Of a DNA stretch of 64,000 nucleotides, positions 25,009 to 33,575 are shown one piece after another. Positions within the stretch are counted from its first letter, which is position 1, and each line of letters starts with the position of its first letter. This DNA is from Aeromicrobium sp. PE09-221 (GTDB taxonomy: Bacteria > Actinomycetota > Actinomycetes > Propionibacteriales > Nocardioidaceae): the NCBI RefSeq assembly GCF_002174305.1, contig NZ_MIJB01000014.1, forward strand, positions 82,047-146,046, read 5' to 3'. A model generated the notes under the pieces. The model did not search any database. It saw only the letters and a program-made list of their open reading frames with translations, and was not told the origin of the DNA. Made by a program: the position numbers and the translations under genes.

Positions 25009-26231
25009 ATGCAGTTTCAGCTTGATGACCGGACCCTCGACCTGCAACGCCGGATCCGTACGTTCATGGATGAGTTCGTCTATCCGGCGGAAGAGCAGTT
25101 CGCACTCGAACTGGATGCGCGTGATGACCGTGGCTGGCGCCTCCTGTGATCGACCGGCTGAGAGGCGAAGCCCGAGCACAGGGGCTGTGGAATCTTTTCA
25201 TGCCCGGTGAGGAGCACGGCGCTGGCTTGACGAACCTTCAGTACGCGAGCCTGGCTGAGGAGATGGGTCGGAGCCTCGCGCTGGCTCCGGCGGCGTTCAA
25301 TTGTGCCGCGCCGGATACCGGGAACATGGAGGTTCTGGCCCGTTTCGGCACTGAGTCTCAGAAGGAGCAATGGCTGCGCCCACTCCTCGAGGCTGAGATT
25401 CGATCAAGTTTCGCCATGACAGAGCCGCAGGTCGCGTCTTCCGACGCGACAAACATCGAAACGTCGATCGTCCGCGATGGAGCCGACTATGTCATCAACG
25501 GCCGGAAATGGTGGATCACTGGCGCCATGAGCAAGGATGCGAAGATCTTCATCGTCATGGGCAAGACAGATCCCGCCGCGGCACGGCATCGCCAGCAGTC
25601 CATGCTCCTGGTGCCGCGTGACACGCCGGGCATCACCATTGTGCGTGGCATGACGATCTTCGGATATGACGACAGCGACCACGGGGGTCACGCCGAGATT
25701 CACTTCGATGAGGTTCGTTTGCCGGCCGCGAACATTCTTGTAGGCGAAGGGGAGGGCTTCGCGATTGCTCAAGCGCGGCTCGGCCCAGGTCGAATTCACC
25801 ACTGCATGCGGCTGATCGGCATCGCGGAACGTGCGCTTGACCTCATGTGCTCACGCGCGCTGGAGCGGAGTGCTTTCGGCTCGACTCTCGCCGACAAGGG
25901 AGTCGTGCAGGATTGGGTGGCGGAATCACTCGTGCGGATTGAGCAGTTGCGACTCCTAGTGTTCAAAACAGCTTGGTTGATGGATACCGTGGGCAACAGG
26001 GGCGCCCATCGTGAGATTCAGGCGATCAAGATCGCTACCCCCCGCACGGTTGAATGGATCGTTGATAAGGCGATCCAGGTGCACGGTGCGGGAGGGCTCA
26101 GCCAGGACTTCCCACTTGCAGAAGCCTTCGCTCAGGTTCGTACGCTCCGCTTCGCTGATGGCCCCGACGAGGTTCACAAGTCGTCGATGGCCCGCGCGGA
26201 GTTCCGCCGCCGCGCAACTGGTCAACAGTAG
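25009..26231 (+). pseudogene. Acyl-CoA dehydrogenase, single-base frameshift
   Basis: The N-terminus starts at ATG 25009 (GGAG box upstream) as MQFQLDDRTLDLQRRIRTFMDE and meets TGA at 25147-25149. In the +1 frame the protein continues at once: PPVIDRLRGEARAQGLWNLF, PGEEHGAGLTNLQYA, FAMTEPQVASSDATN, INGRKWWITGAM, GPGRIHHCMR, and the C-terminal QVHGAGGLSQDFPLA. This is a full FAD acyl-CoA dehydrogenase of the long-chain-like group (about 407 residues). One missing C near 25140 explains the break. If real, the gene is inactive; if an error, it is intact. It likely oxidises an acyl-CoA produced in the same pathway as the ligase at 28163. Confidence 0.85.
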
Positions 26232-26569
26232 GCTTGATGGAGCGGCGGCGTCGGACCGGTTCGATTGGACCGAACTGTCGACCCTGTTCATGCCGGACCT
26301 AGAATCGATCAGTCCTCGCCTCCGACAGATCGTTAGCGGAGATCGTTACGCGGGGCAAGTAGTCGGTGCACGGAGGAGTCTGGTGCTGTCGCCATTGTGC
26401 GTGCGGCCAATCATCTATGATTTGGATGAGCGAAATTCGGAATGGGATTAGACGTACATGAGGTGGCCATGCTCTTGTCAAAGCGTCAGTCAAGTAGGTC
26501 CAAGTGTCTGGTGCTCGGACCTACCGAAGCCTCGGTGCGACTGCAGCTTTCGGCCATCGATTTACTTCC

Positions 26570-27247
26570 ATGGGAGAAGCGGGGTTGGCGGTCGTGAACC
26601 GGCGCAAGGCAGTCAGGCAGGAAGAGACTGCCGAGGTCAGACTTGAGCGGGCGGCCCTCCGCATCCTTGAGCGTGATGGGGTACTCGCCGGTCTCAACTT
26701 GCGCGAAGTGGCTGACGAGGCCAAGGTTACACGCGGGTTGGTGTATCACCACTTTGGAGACCGACGGTCATTTCTCCGTTCGGCCATCGAACGATCCACC
26801 CGTCGCCGCCGATCCACAGTTCTTCGCCGCGAAAAGCTTCCGGCGCGGGCACGACTCGAGTCCTACTTCGCCTCCACGATGTCGGACCCTTCGACGGTCC
26901 GCCTCATCACTCTCTTGCTTCTCGATGGAGATGAGGGATTCAACGCATTGCCCTACGCGCAGATCACTCGCAAGGCCGATCAACGCGATGTCGAGGCGGG
27001 TCTTCTAGCGGACGATCTCAGTGTGGATTCGTTGCAGGCCGGACTCCTGGCTGCGCTCTATGGATGGGCCCTGTTTCGTGAGTCGTTCGCAGCGTCATTG
27101 GGGCGCACGCCAGATGAACTGGACGACGGCGTCCTGGAGATGCTGCACCGGATGTGGGAACCCGAAGCCGATCGGGGGGAGCCTTCCAAGTCGGGTGGGG
27201 AGCCTGAGCGGCCCGGTGGAGACGTGGAAGGTCAGGCAACTACCTAG
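26570..27247 (+). CDS. TetR-family regulator
   Basis: Regulator of about 225 residues. The HTH reads ALRILERDGVLAGLNLREVADEAKVTRGLVYHHFGDRRSFLRSAIER. It is a clear paralog of 30483-31163 (DGVLAGLNLREVAD and TRGLVYHHFG shared). ATG 26570 is taken. The frame is open to 26504 upstream. Its stop TAG lies inside the CTAG duplicated by the IS5-family insertion, so the protein end is unaffected. It probably regulates the acyl-CoA dehydrogenase or ligase genes. Confidence 0.82.
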   Translation: MGEAGLAVVNRRKAVRQEETAEVRLERAALRILERDGVLAGLNLREVADEAKVTRGLVYHHFGDRRSFLRSAIERSTRRRRSTVLRREKLPARARLESYFASTMSDPSTVRLITLLLLDGDEGFNALPYAQITRKADQRDVEAGLLADDLSVDSLQAGLLAALYGWALFRESFAASLGRTPDELDDGVLEMLHRMWEPEADRGEPSKSGGEPERPGGDVEGQATT

Positions 27248-27790
27248 GAAGGTGGTGTCGGTCCAGTGGAGTGTCGCGGCGAGGCAGAGTCCGGCGTGGT
27301 AACTGCTGGCGGTCTTGTCTGATCGCATCGCGATGCCGCGCCATTGCTTGAGCTTGTTGAAGCAGCGTTCGACGACGTTGCGGCCCTTGTAGCGGTCCTG
27401 CTGCTGATCTCCGAAGTCGATCGGTCGGCCGGGGCGTTTGCGGCGATGCGCGATCTGGTCGTCGCGTTCGGGAATCGGGGCGGCGATGCCGCGCTCGCGC
27501 AGCCAGGCCCGGTTCGTCTTGGACGGGTAGCCCTTGTCCGCGATCAGCCGGTCCGGCCGCAACCGCGGACGGCCACGTGCCTGGCCAGGAACCCGGATCT
27601 GGTCCACGGTCGCTGCGAGCATGGTCGTGTCGGCGACCTGCCCACCGGTCAGGATGAACGCGAGCGCGCGTCCCTTGCCGTCGCAGACCAAATGGCTCTT
27701 GGTGGTCAGGCCACCACGGGACCGGCCGATCGCGTGATCGGCCGGTTCAAGCCCGAACTTCCTGTAATTCGATCCCGCCCCCTGTGTCCC
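27248..27790 (-). CDS. IS5-family transposase, OrfB frame (made by frameshift)
   Basis: C-terminal catalytic part: FGLEPADHAIGRSRGGLTTKSH, DRLIADKGYPSKTNR with the second Asp, and GRNVVERCFNKLKQWRGIAMRSDK with the catalytic Glu. It has no start of its own and depends on frameshifting from OrfA. It also has no stop inside the element. The frame leaves the IS and ends at 27095, adding about 51 residues from antisense tetR sequence. This may impair the protein. Confidence 0.75.
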
Positions 27791-28172
27791 TGGGCAGAGT
27801 CGCGCCGTGCTGATGGACCCGCACGATCGTCGAGTCGATCGACGCGACCCAGTCCAGATCGCCACGGGCGTAGGCCCTCGACTGGACCTGCTCGAGCACC
27901 CGCGCCCAGACACCGTCGGCAGCCCACCGATTGAAGTTCTTGTAGATCGTGTTCCAGTTCCCGGACCGCTCCGGCAGATCCCGCCACGGCGCACCGGTGC
28001 GGAAACGCCACGCCGTCGCCTCCACCACGATCCGCCGATCCACCGGCGGACGCCCCGTCGACCTCGACGCGGGAAACAACGGACCGATCACACTCCACGC
28101 CTCATCAGAGACGACATCACGCGACACGCTCCAAGCCTCGCCGATCAGCCACCCAAAACGGTTTAGCAACAC
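27747..28172 (-). CDS. IS5-family transposase, OrfA frame
   Basis: N-terminal part of a DDE transposase of the two-frame IS5 type (141 residues): SDEAWSVIGPLFP, RPPVDRRIVVEATAWRFRTGAPWRDLP, then DSTIVRVHQHGAT with the first catalytic Asp. The frame ends at TGA just after a G-rich run (about 27770-27790) where a ribosomal frameshift would join it to the frame that continues to 27248. Confidence 0.8.
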   Translation of the reverse strand: MLLNRFGWLIGEAWSVSRDVVSDEAWSVIGPLFPASRSTGRPPVDRRIVVEATAWRFRTGAPWRDLPERSGNWNTIYKNFNRWAADGVWARVLEQVQSRAYARGDLDWVASIDSTIVRVHQHGATLPRDTGGGIELQEVRA

Positions 28173-29668
28173 GGCCTAGCTGTCTTCAGCGTCTTCCTGA
28201 GCTCCCGCTTTAGAATCTTCTGGCTGGGACCCATCGGCATCTCTTCTTGGACGACAATTCGCCGCGGATACTTCTGCCCTCCCAGCCTCTCCTTCGACCA
28301 TGACTGCAAGTCGTGGGGATCGATGGAGGAGCCGCTCTTCGGCACGACAACTGCACACACCTCCTCTCCGAGTATCGGGTCGTCAATGCCGATGACGGCC
28401 ACGTGCAGCACGGCGGGGTGCCTGGCGAGTTCTTCCTCGATTTCGCGCGGGTAGACGTTGTATCCGCCACGGATGATCAAGTCCTTCTTGCGATCGACGA
28501 TGAAGATGAAGCCGTCGGCGTCTTTGACGCCGATGTCGCCTGTCCGGAACCAGCCCTCTTGGACTACGGCACCGGTTGCTTCGGGGTCACCCACGTACTC
28601 GGAGAAAACGTTGTGCCCGCGCACCACGACCTCACCATGTTCACCGGCTTCCACCAGTTCAATCCGCTCCTCGACAGTTGAGTTCGCGATCTCGACGTCG
28701 ACGCCCCATATCGCGTGTCCAACCGATCCGGCACGCAAACCAAACTCGGGCTGATTGACCGTGGCGGTGGGCGACGTCTCCGACAAGCCGTAGCCCTCAA
28801 GGATCGGCACGGAGAACGCGCGCTCGAACTGCTCCAGCACTGCAACAGGAAGGGCGGCCCCGCCGGCCGTAGCTAGGCGTAAGGGCGGTCGGTCATCGAC
28901 TTGCTTCGCTGCTTCCAAGATGCGGATATACATCGTCGGAACCCCGGAAAAAACAGTGACCCCATTATCGATCATCAACCTCAAGGTCTCCATTTCGCTG
29001 AACCTGGCCTGGGTGAGCATCGTCGCCCCCGCGCGGAAGGTCGCGTTCATGCTGACGGTCTGGCCATAGGTGTGGAACAACGGCAGCACAGCCAGCACGA
29101 TGTCTTCGGGGGTGTAACGGTTCAAGTCGAATGCGTTCACGGTTGCATTCATAACCAGGTTGAGATGGCTCAGTACGGCGCCTTTGGGCCTTCCCATGGT
29201 GCCGCTGGTGAAGAACACCACTGCAGCTGACTCCGCCTCGGTCATAACGATGGTGCTTTGGGGCTCTTGGTCGGCCCGGAACGAAATCTGCAGGGCACGG
29301 TCGGCGCCGAGCGCACATGCTTGAGCGATCCGCGCATGGGCAGAGTCGTAAAGCAGTCGACTGGCATTCGCCGTGTTGGTGATGTGATCCATCTCGGCTG
29401 GCCTCAACATGGTTGGCATGGGCGCAACCGTCGCGCCCATGGCCAAGATTCCAAAGTACCCCGCAACGAAATCGCGGCCGTTACCCGCCAGAAGCGCCAC
29501 CACGTCCCCAGATGCGACGCCGTCGGCACGAAGATCCTCAGCGACGTTCAGGGCGGCGCGCCACACTTCGGCGTACGTATGCTCCTGATCGTCGTCGATG
29601 AGTGCCGTCGAAAACGGGTGGCGCATCGCGGATTCCCGCAACACCGAAGCCAAGGACAACGTTGTCAC
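28163..29668 (-). CDS. AMP-dependent acyl-CoA synthetase/ligase
   Basis: ANL-family enzyme of 501 residues that activates a carboxylic acid to its CoA thioester. The AMP motif is VFFTSGTMGRPKGAVLSH, then GYGLSETSP, the hinge DRKKDLIIRGGYNVYPREIEE, and a C-terminal Lys in PSQKILKRELR. Start is GTG 29668. The last residues (PCC) and stop come from the IS5-family element. Without it the frame would end LKTAR-stop at the CTAG. It is divergent from CMD 29914. It likely feeds the acyl-CoA dehydrogenase at 25009. Confidence 0.88.
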   Translation of the reverse strand: MTTLSLASVLRESAMRHPFSTALIDDDQEHTYAEVWRAALNVAEDLRADGVASGDVVALLAGNGRDFVAGYFGILAMGATVAPMPTMLRPAEMDHITNTANASRLLYDSAHARIAQACALGADRALQISFRADQEPQSTIVMTEAESAAVVFFTSGTMGRPKGAVLSHLNLVMNATVNAFDLNRYTPEDIVLAVLPLFHTYGQTVSMNATFRAGATMLTQARFSEMETLRLMIDNGVTVFSGVPTMYIRILEAAKQVDDRPPLRLATAGGAALPVAVLEQFERAFSVPILEGYGLSETSPTATVNQPEFGLRAGSVGHAIWGVDVEIANSTVEERIELVEAGEHGEVVVRGHNVFSEYVGDPEATGAVVQEGWFRTGDIGVKDADGFIFIVDRKKDLIIRGGYNVYPREIEEELARHPAVLHVAVIGIDDPILGEEVCAVVVPKSGSSIDPHDLQSWSKERLGGQKYPRRIVVQEEMPMGPSQKILKRELRKTLKTARPCC

Positions 29669-29782
29669 TCTGTGATCCCTTCGTTCAACCAGGCTGGCAT
29701 AGCGTCAATCATGAATGGCCTTCGCGTATGGATCGAGGGTGGTTCAGAACGGTAAAGAATAACCTCGTGCGGTCAGGCGCAG

Positions 29783-29811
29783 TTGACAGAACGTTAGTAG
29801 ATTTCTAGTCT
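29783..29811 (+). promoter_or_regulatory. Candidate promoter of the CMD-tetR unit
   Basis: TTGACA (29783-29788), 17-nt spacer, TAGTCT (29806-29811). A related TTGACA followed by ATTTCTAGT lies on the minus strand upstream of the VOC gene (around 32842-32820), suggesting a shared promoter or operator design in this module. Confidence 0.4.
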
Positions 29812-29913
29812 CAGGACAAGCATCTTATGACTGCAGCCGATGTGCTTAACCGCTCGCATGATGTACGAACTTAGCGGTGGCATGCGGAAGCCTTCCGGAC
29901 GAAGAGAGACGAC

Positions 29914-30486
29914 GTGACCGTTGAAGCACCGAACATGAACGTGGCCCCCCTTGAACGGGCTGAGCTGACTGCGACCCAGAGCCTTATGCTCAGGGAAGCC
30001 TTGGGCGGGCGCGAGATCGAGGTCCACATCTATTCGACCCTTGTGCGTGTGCCGGAGATGTTCGAGGCCTGGGTTGCTCTTGCAAAGGAGTTCCTTGCCG
30101 GCGACGCGCTTCCCCGGCGGGCGAGCGAGATCGCGATTCTTCGCCTCGCGACGCGGACTGAGTGCGAGTACGAATGGGTCCACCACGTCGGTCGCGCCAG
30201 GGCTGCGGGAGTCGATGAGGAGACGCTCGCGGCGATCAGGGAAGGAAGCGGGGACCCGCACTGGGACGGTTTCGAGGCGGCGTTGGTCCGCGCTGCCGAC
30301 GAGATTGTGGATGACCGTCAGATCTCCGCTACGACATGGGGCGTGCTTTCTGGCACGTTTGATGTGGATCAACTCGTGGCCTTCACCGTGATGCTTGGCT
30401 TCTACTCCGGTACGATGATGTCGTTGCGAACCTTCGGCACGCCATTAGAGTGGCGTTATCGGCAGACCGCCTGTGAGTGCTCATGA
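29914..30486 (+). CDS. Carboxymuconolactone decarboxylase (CMD/AhpD-like) family protein
   Basis: Protein of 190 residues, start GTG 29914. The core ASEIAILRLATRTECEYEWVHHVG has the decarboxylase-type EYEWxxH. A single Cys precedes it and there is no CxxC. It is more distant from the CMD genes at 6330 and 12271 than from the one at 32934, with which it shares EVHIYSTLVR and VEVNIYSTFVR blocks near the N-terminus. It overlaps tetR by 4 nt. Confidence 0.8.
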   Translation: MTVEAPNMNVAPLERAELTATQSLMLREALGGREIEVHIYSTLVRVPEMFEAWVALAKEFLAGDALPRRASEIAILRLATRTECEYEWVHHVGRARAAGVDEETLAAIREGSGDPHWDGFEAALVRAADEIVDDRQISATTWGVLSGTFDVDQLVAFTVMLGFYSGTMMSLRTFGTPLEWRYRQTACECS

Positions 30487-31163
30487 GTAAGCGGCATGCG
30501 CGGCCAGAAACCAATACGCGCGGGCTTACGTCGTCGCGTTACGATGGTCCGTGGAACTCGGAGTTCTCTGAAAGGTACGGGCAGGTGACACCAGCGGAAG
30601 TTGACGGTTCACCTATCGCTAAACTTGAGATGGCAGCGCTCGAACTCCTTGAACGCGATGGTGTTTTAGCCGGGTTGAACCTGCGCGAGGTGGCCGATGT
30701 CGCGGGCGTCACCCGTGGTCTGGTCTACCACCACTTCGGCACGCGTCAGTCGCTGCTGAGATCCGCGCTTGAGCGGTTCGCGCGAAACCGACGTGCGACC
30801 GTGATTCGGCGTGGAGAGATTCCCGGCCCCGAGCGTATTCGGACCTTTGTCCCTGGGCTCGTCGATGACCCCGTGAGCGTTCGCATCCTTGCGCTCTTGA
30901 TCTTGGACGGTGCCGAGGAGTTTGTAGCCTTGCCCTACGCAAAAGAGACGCGAGCGAACCTCGAGCGCGATGTCGACGCGGGGATCTTGACCGGTGACGT
31001 AGATCCGGATGCACTTCAGGCAGGGGTTCTAGCAGCCGCCTATGGATGGGCGTTGTACCGCAAGGCCTTCGCCTCATCCCTGGGCCGTGAGGCGTCTGAG
31101 CTCGATGCAGATGTCCTGGAGATGATCGAGCGCATGTGGCAGACACGTCATTCGTCGAAATGA
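30483..31163 (+). CDS. TetR-family regulator of the third VOC-MDR-CMD module
   Basis: Regulator of 226 residues from ATG 30483 (ATGA overlap with CMD). The HTH is LERDGVLAGLNLREVADVAGVTRGLVYHHFGTRQSLLRSALERFA. It is a paralog of 26570-27247 along its length (LPYAKETR versus LPYAQITR, GWALYRKAFASSLGR versus GWALFRESFAASLGR). A roughly 40-residue N-terminal extension precedes the HTH. Confidence 0.85.
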   Translation: MSKRHARPETNTRGLTSSRYDGPWNSEFSERYGQVTPAEVDGSPIAKLEMAALELLERDGVLAGLNLREVADVAGVTRGLVYHHFGTRQSLLRSALERFARNRRATVIRRGEIPGPERIRTFVPGLVDDPVSVRILALLILDGAEEFVALPYAKETRANLERDVDAGILTGDVDPDALQAGVLAAAYGWALYRKAFASSLGREASELDADVLEMIERMWQTRHSSK

Positions 31164-31166
31164 GAC

Positions 31167-31208
31167 TTCACGTGGGCCCGTCGCAAGTGAATGCTGGGCC
31201 CACGTGAA
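31167..31208. terminator. Bidirectional terminator hairpin
   Basis: A perfect 13-bp inverted repeat, TTCACGTGGGCCC and GGGCCCACGTGAA, with a 16-nt loop lies between the convergent tetR and MDR genes. There is no strong T-run. Confidence 0.65.
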
Positions 31209-31216
31209 CGCTCGCA

Positions 31217-32218
31217 CTAGTCGACCGAGCTGACCTTCACGACGAGCTTTCCAGCGTTACGGTTCGTGCGTAGTATCTCCAGTGCTTGGGGCGCATTCTC
31301 CCATGCGATCACCTGGTCAATCTTGGCCCTGATCAGTCCCTTTTCGATCAAGGGAACGACGTTATCGCGCACGGCCGCGTACACAGCCGCTCGTTCTTCG
31401 GGAGTGCGCACGCTGAAGGTTGTTCCGATGAGATGGATGCGCCGAAACGACAGTTGGTCCAGATTGATCGTCGTATCAGGACCCGCGAGGCGACCGATGT
31501 TGATGACGGTGCCTCCGATTCTGGTCAGCCCGAAGAGTTGACTGAACCCAGGGCCTCCGACGTGATCCACGACGATGTCCACGCCCCGGCCCTCAGTCTC
31601 ATCCAGAACAGTCTGAGTGAGATCCTGCGTAGTGGTGTCCACGACAACGTCCGCCCCAACCGTAGTCGGTAGTCCCATCTTCGTCGCCGATGTCGTGGTC
31701 GCGATCACCTTGCCCGCCCCGAATGCCTTTGCAATCTGGATCCCCGCAAGGCCGACGCCCGAGGTTCCTCCGACGAACAGCACCGAGTCACCCTGTGACA
31801 ATCCGGCTTGGCTGACGACCGCATCGTGCTCCGTGCCCATGCCGATCGGCAGGGCAGCTGCTTCCTCCCACGAGATGCCCAGCGGCACCGGCAGGAGGTT
31901 CCTGTGATCGGCGAGAGCGTACTCCGCCATTCCGCCGAGACTCGAGACCATGACGCGATCGCCCTCGGACCACCCCGTGACCCCGGTCCCCAAGGCGTCG
32001 ATGATTCCGGCATATTCCAAGCCCGGTACGAACGTCGCTGCATTGCCGGACTTGGTCGCTGGCGTGTAGCTTCCGTCCATCATGTAGATGTCTGAGCGGT
32101 TCAGGCCCGCTGCTCTGACCGCGACCCTCACCTGGCCGGCTCCGGGCTCAGGGATCTCAACTTCACGAGGCACCCATGCGGGACCGTCTCCACCGAGGAG
32201 TGCGCGCATGGTGGTCAC
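31217..32218 (-). CDS. Quinone oxidoreductase-like MDR family protein
   Basis: Reductase of 333 residues, zinc-free. It shows RAAGLNRSDIYMMDG, PGLEYAGIIDALG, the cofactor loop VLFVGGTSGVGLAGIQIAKAFGA and FRRIHLIGTTFSVR. It is a paralog of 6854-7840. The likely start is GTG 32218, overlapping the VOC stop (GTGA), with ATG 32209 as alternative. It is the second gene after VOC, the same order as the 8684-6330 operon. Confidence 0.85.
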   Translation of the reverse strand: MTTMRALLGGDGPAWVPREVEIPEPGAGQVRVAVRAAGLNRSDIYMMDGSYTPATKSGNAATFVPGLEYAGIIDALGTGVTGWSEGDRVMVSSLGGMAEYALADHRNLLPVPLGISWEEAAALPIGMGTEHDAVVSQAGLSQGDSVLFVGGTSGVGLAGIQIAKAFGAGKVIATTTSATKMGLPTTVGADVVVDTTTQDLTQTVLDETEGRGVDIVVDHVGGPGFSQLFGLTRIGGTVINIGRLAGPDTTINLDQLSFRRIHLIGTTFSVRTPEERAAVYAAVRDNVVPLIEKGLIRAKIDQVIAWENAPQALEILRTNRNAGKLVVKVSSVD

Positions 32219-32754
32219 CGGCTGCCACCCGCCACGCGGATCGGGTCCGAGCCGTCCCATGTCCGCGCTGCCTCTGCGACCGAGGCGAAGTACTCGGCCT
32301 TGCCTCCGGTCTGCTCTGAAATCTCGATGAAGTTGCCAGGATCTTGGGGATGCTCGAAGTACGCATACCTGCCCTTCGTCCCCATTCGGCCATCCATCGC
32401 ATTGACATACCCGCGATCCGTGAGGTGCCGGCACTTCTCGTCGAACTCGGTCGTCCAATAGGCGGTGTGCTGAACACCGCCGGGGGAATGCTCCAAGAAC
32501 GCGTTGTAAACCGTGGGCACGTCGTCGTGTTGCTGGATGAGCTCGATTTGCATCTCGCCTGAGTTGGCGATGCCGAAGGACAGGTTCGGAAAAGTGTCAA
32601 CTGGGATCCCGTAGTACCTCATCTCCACGACTTCCGCGCGCTCGCGATAGAAGAACGGACCAACGTCTAGCTTCTCGATCCAATGGTTCATCGCCAACTC
32701 GATGTCTTTCACGATGTAGGCGATCTGGCGCGGAGTGCCGAAAACTCTGCTCAC
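32215..32754 (-). CDS. VOC-superfamily protein
   Basis: Protein of 179 residues, start MSRVFGTPRQIAYIVKDIELAMNHW. It has His in GVQHTAYWT, Glu in MQIELIQQHDD and FIEISEQ as likely metal ligands, and WDGSDPIR at the C-terminus as in the other two VOC paralogs of this window. It is first in its operon. The promoter region is shared with the divergent CMD at 32934. Confidence 0.8.
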   Translation of the reverse strand: MSRVFGTPRQIAYIVKDIELAMNHWIEKLDVGPFFYRERAEVVEMRYYGIPVDTFPNLSFGIANSGEMQIELIQQHDDVPTVYNAFLEHSPGGVQHTAYWTTEFDEKCRHLTDRGYVNAMDGRMGTKGRYAYFEHPQDPGNFIEISEQTGGKAEYFASVAEAARTWDGSDPIRVAGGSR

Positions 32755-32933
32755 GGTATGGACCCTCCTCAGGGATCAGGCATTTATGCGTGCGGTGCGA
32801 GTAAGCGATTCCGATCTCACTAGAAATTTGGCATAATGTCAATATCTAGGGTTACGCGTCTGCCTTAGAGACTGAAATGCCAGTACTACTAACCTGACGC
32901 TACGTTAGAAATATGAGTCGCTAGGAGACATGC

Positions 32934-33521
32934 ATGCAGGGATACGAAACAGCGGTCGAGCCGCGGATCTTGCCCCTGGCACCCGCCGAATGGACCCCGC
33001 GGGTCGTGAGGGAGTTATTGGTTGCGACGAGAGCCAACCCGGCTAAAGCCGAGGCGGAGACTCCAGTGGAGGTGAACATCTACTCCACATTTGTCAGGCA
33101 TCCGCGGTTGTTCGAGCCTTGGCGATCGGTTGCGCATGCTCTGCTGTTCGACGGGCAACTTCCGCCGCGCGAGCGGGAGCTCGCGATCTTGCGGACTGCC
33201 TGGAGGGCAGACTGCGACTACATGTGGGCTCAACACCGCCGCCATGCCGCTAATGCGGGCATTTCCGAAGAAGAGGTGGAGGCCGTAGCGGTAGAGGATG
33301 TGTCGGCGTGGTCGGACGACGACCGTCTCGTTCTTGTCGCATCGGACGAACTCACTCGCGATGCAGACCTCTCGACCGAGACCTGGAGCGCTCTTCGTCG
33401 GCGTTGGTCGGAGGAAGATGTGATGGAGTTCGTCGTCCTGGTAGGCGGCTATCGCCTTACGGCTTCGATGCTCAACTCCTTCAGGGTTCCGCTCGATGAA
33501 GGCACGGCCGGCTTCTCCTGA
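32934..33521 (+). CDS. Carboxymuconolactone decarboxylase (CMD/AhpD-like) family protein
   Basis: Protein of 195 residues. The core reads RERELAILRTAWRADCDYMWAQHRRHA, with DYMW in place of EYEW, so the acidic residue of the motif shifts. It is divergent to VOC-MDR across 179 nt. It completes the third CMD-VOC-MDR grouping of the window. The catalytic role is unknown. Confidence 0.78.
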   Translation: MQGYETAVEPRILPLAPAEWTPRVVRELLVATRANPAKAEAETPVEVNIYSTFVRHPRLFEPWRSVAHALLFDGQLPPRERELAILRTAWRADCDYMWAQHRRHAANAGISEEEVEAVAVEDVSAWSDDDRLVLVASDELTRDADLSTETWSALRRRWSEEDVMEFVVLVGGYRLTASMLNSFRVPLDEGTAGFS

Positions 33522-33575
33522 GCTGTTGGTTCGGCCAAGCGGGGCCGCTCATCGAACGACCCGACGACCCGGCTC

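Larger units (their letters stand above)
27248..28175 (-). mobile_element. IS5-family insertion sequence flanked by CTAG
   Basis: About 928 bp with CTAG on both sides (27244-27247 and 28176-28179). The right end reads GGCCGTGTTGCTAAACCG inwards, typical of this IS type. The left end begins GAAGGTGGTGTCGG, so the terminal repeats match only loosely. It inserted exactly at the convergent stop codons of tetR (26570) and the acyl-CoA ligase. Confidence 0.75.
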
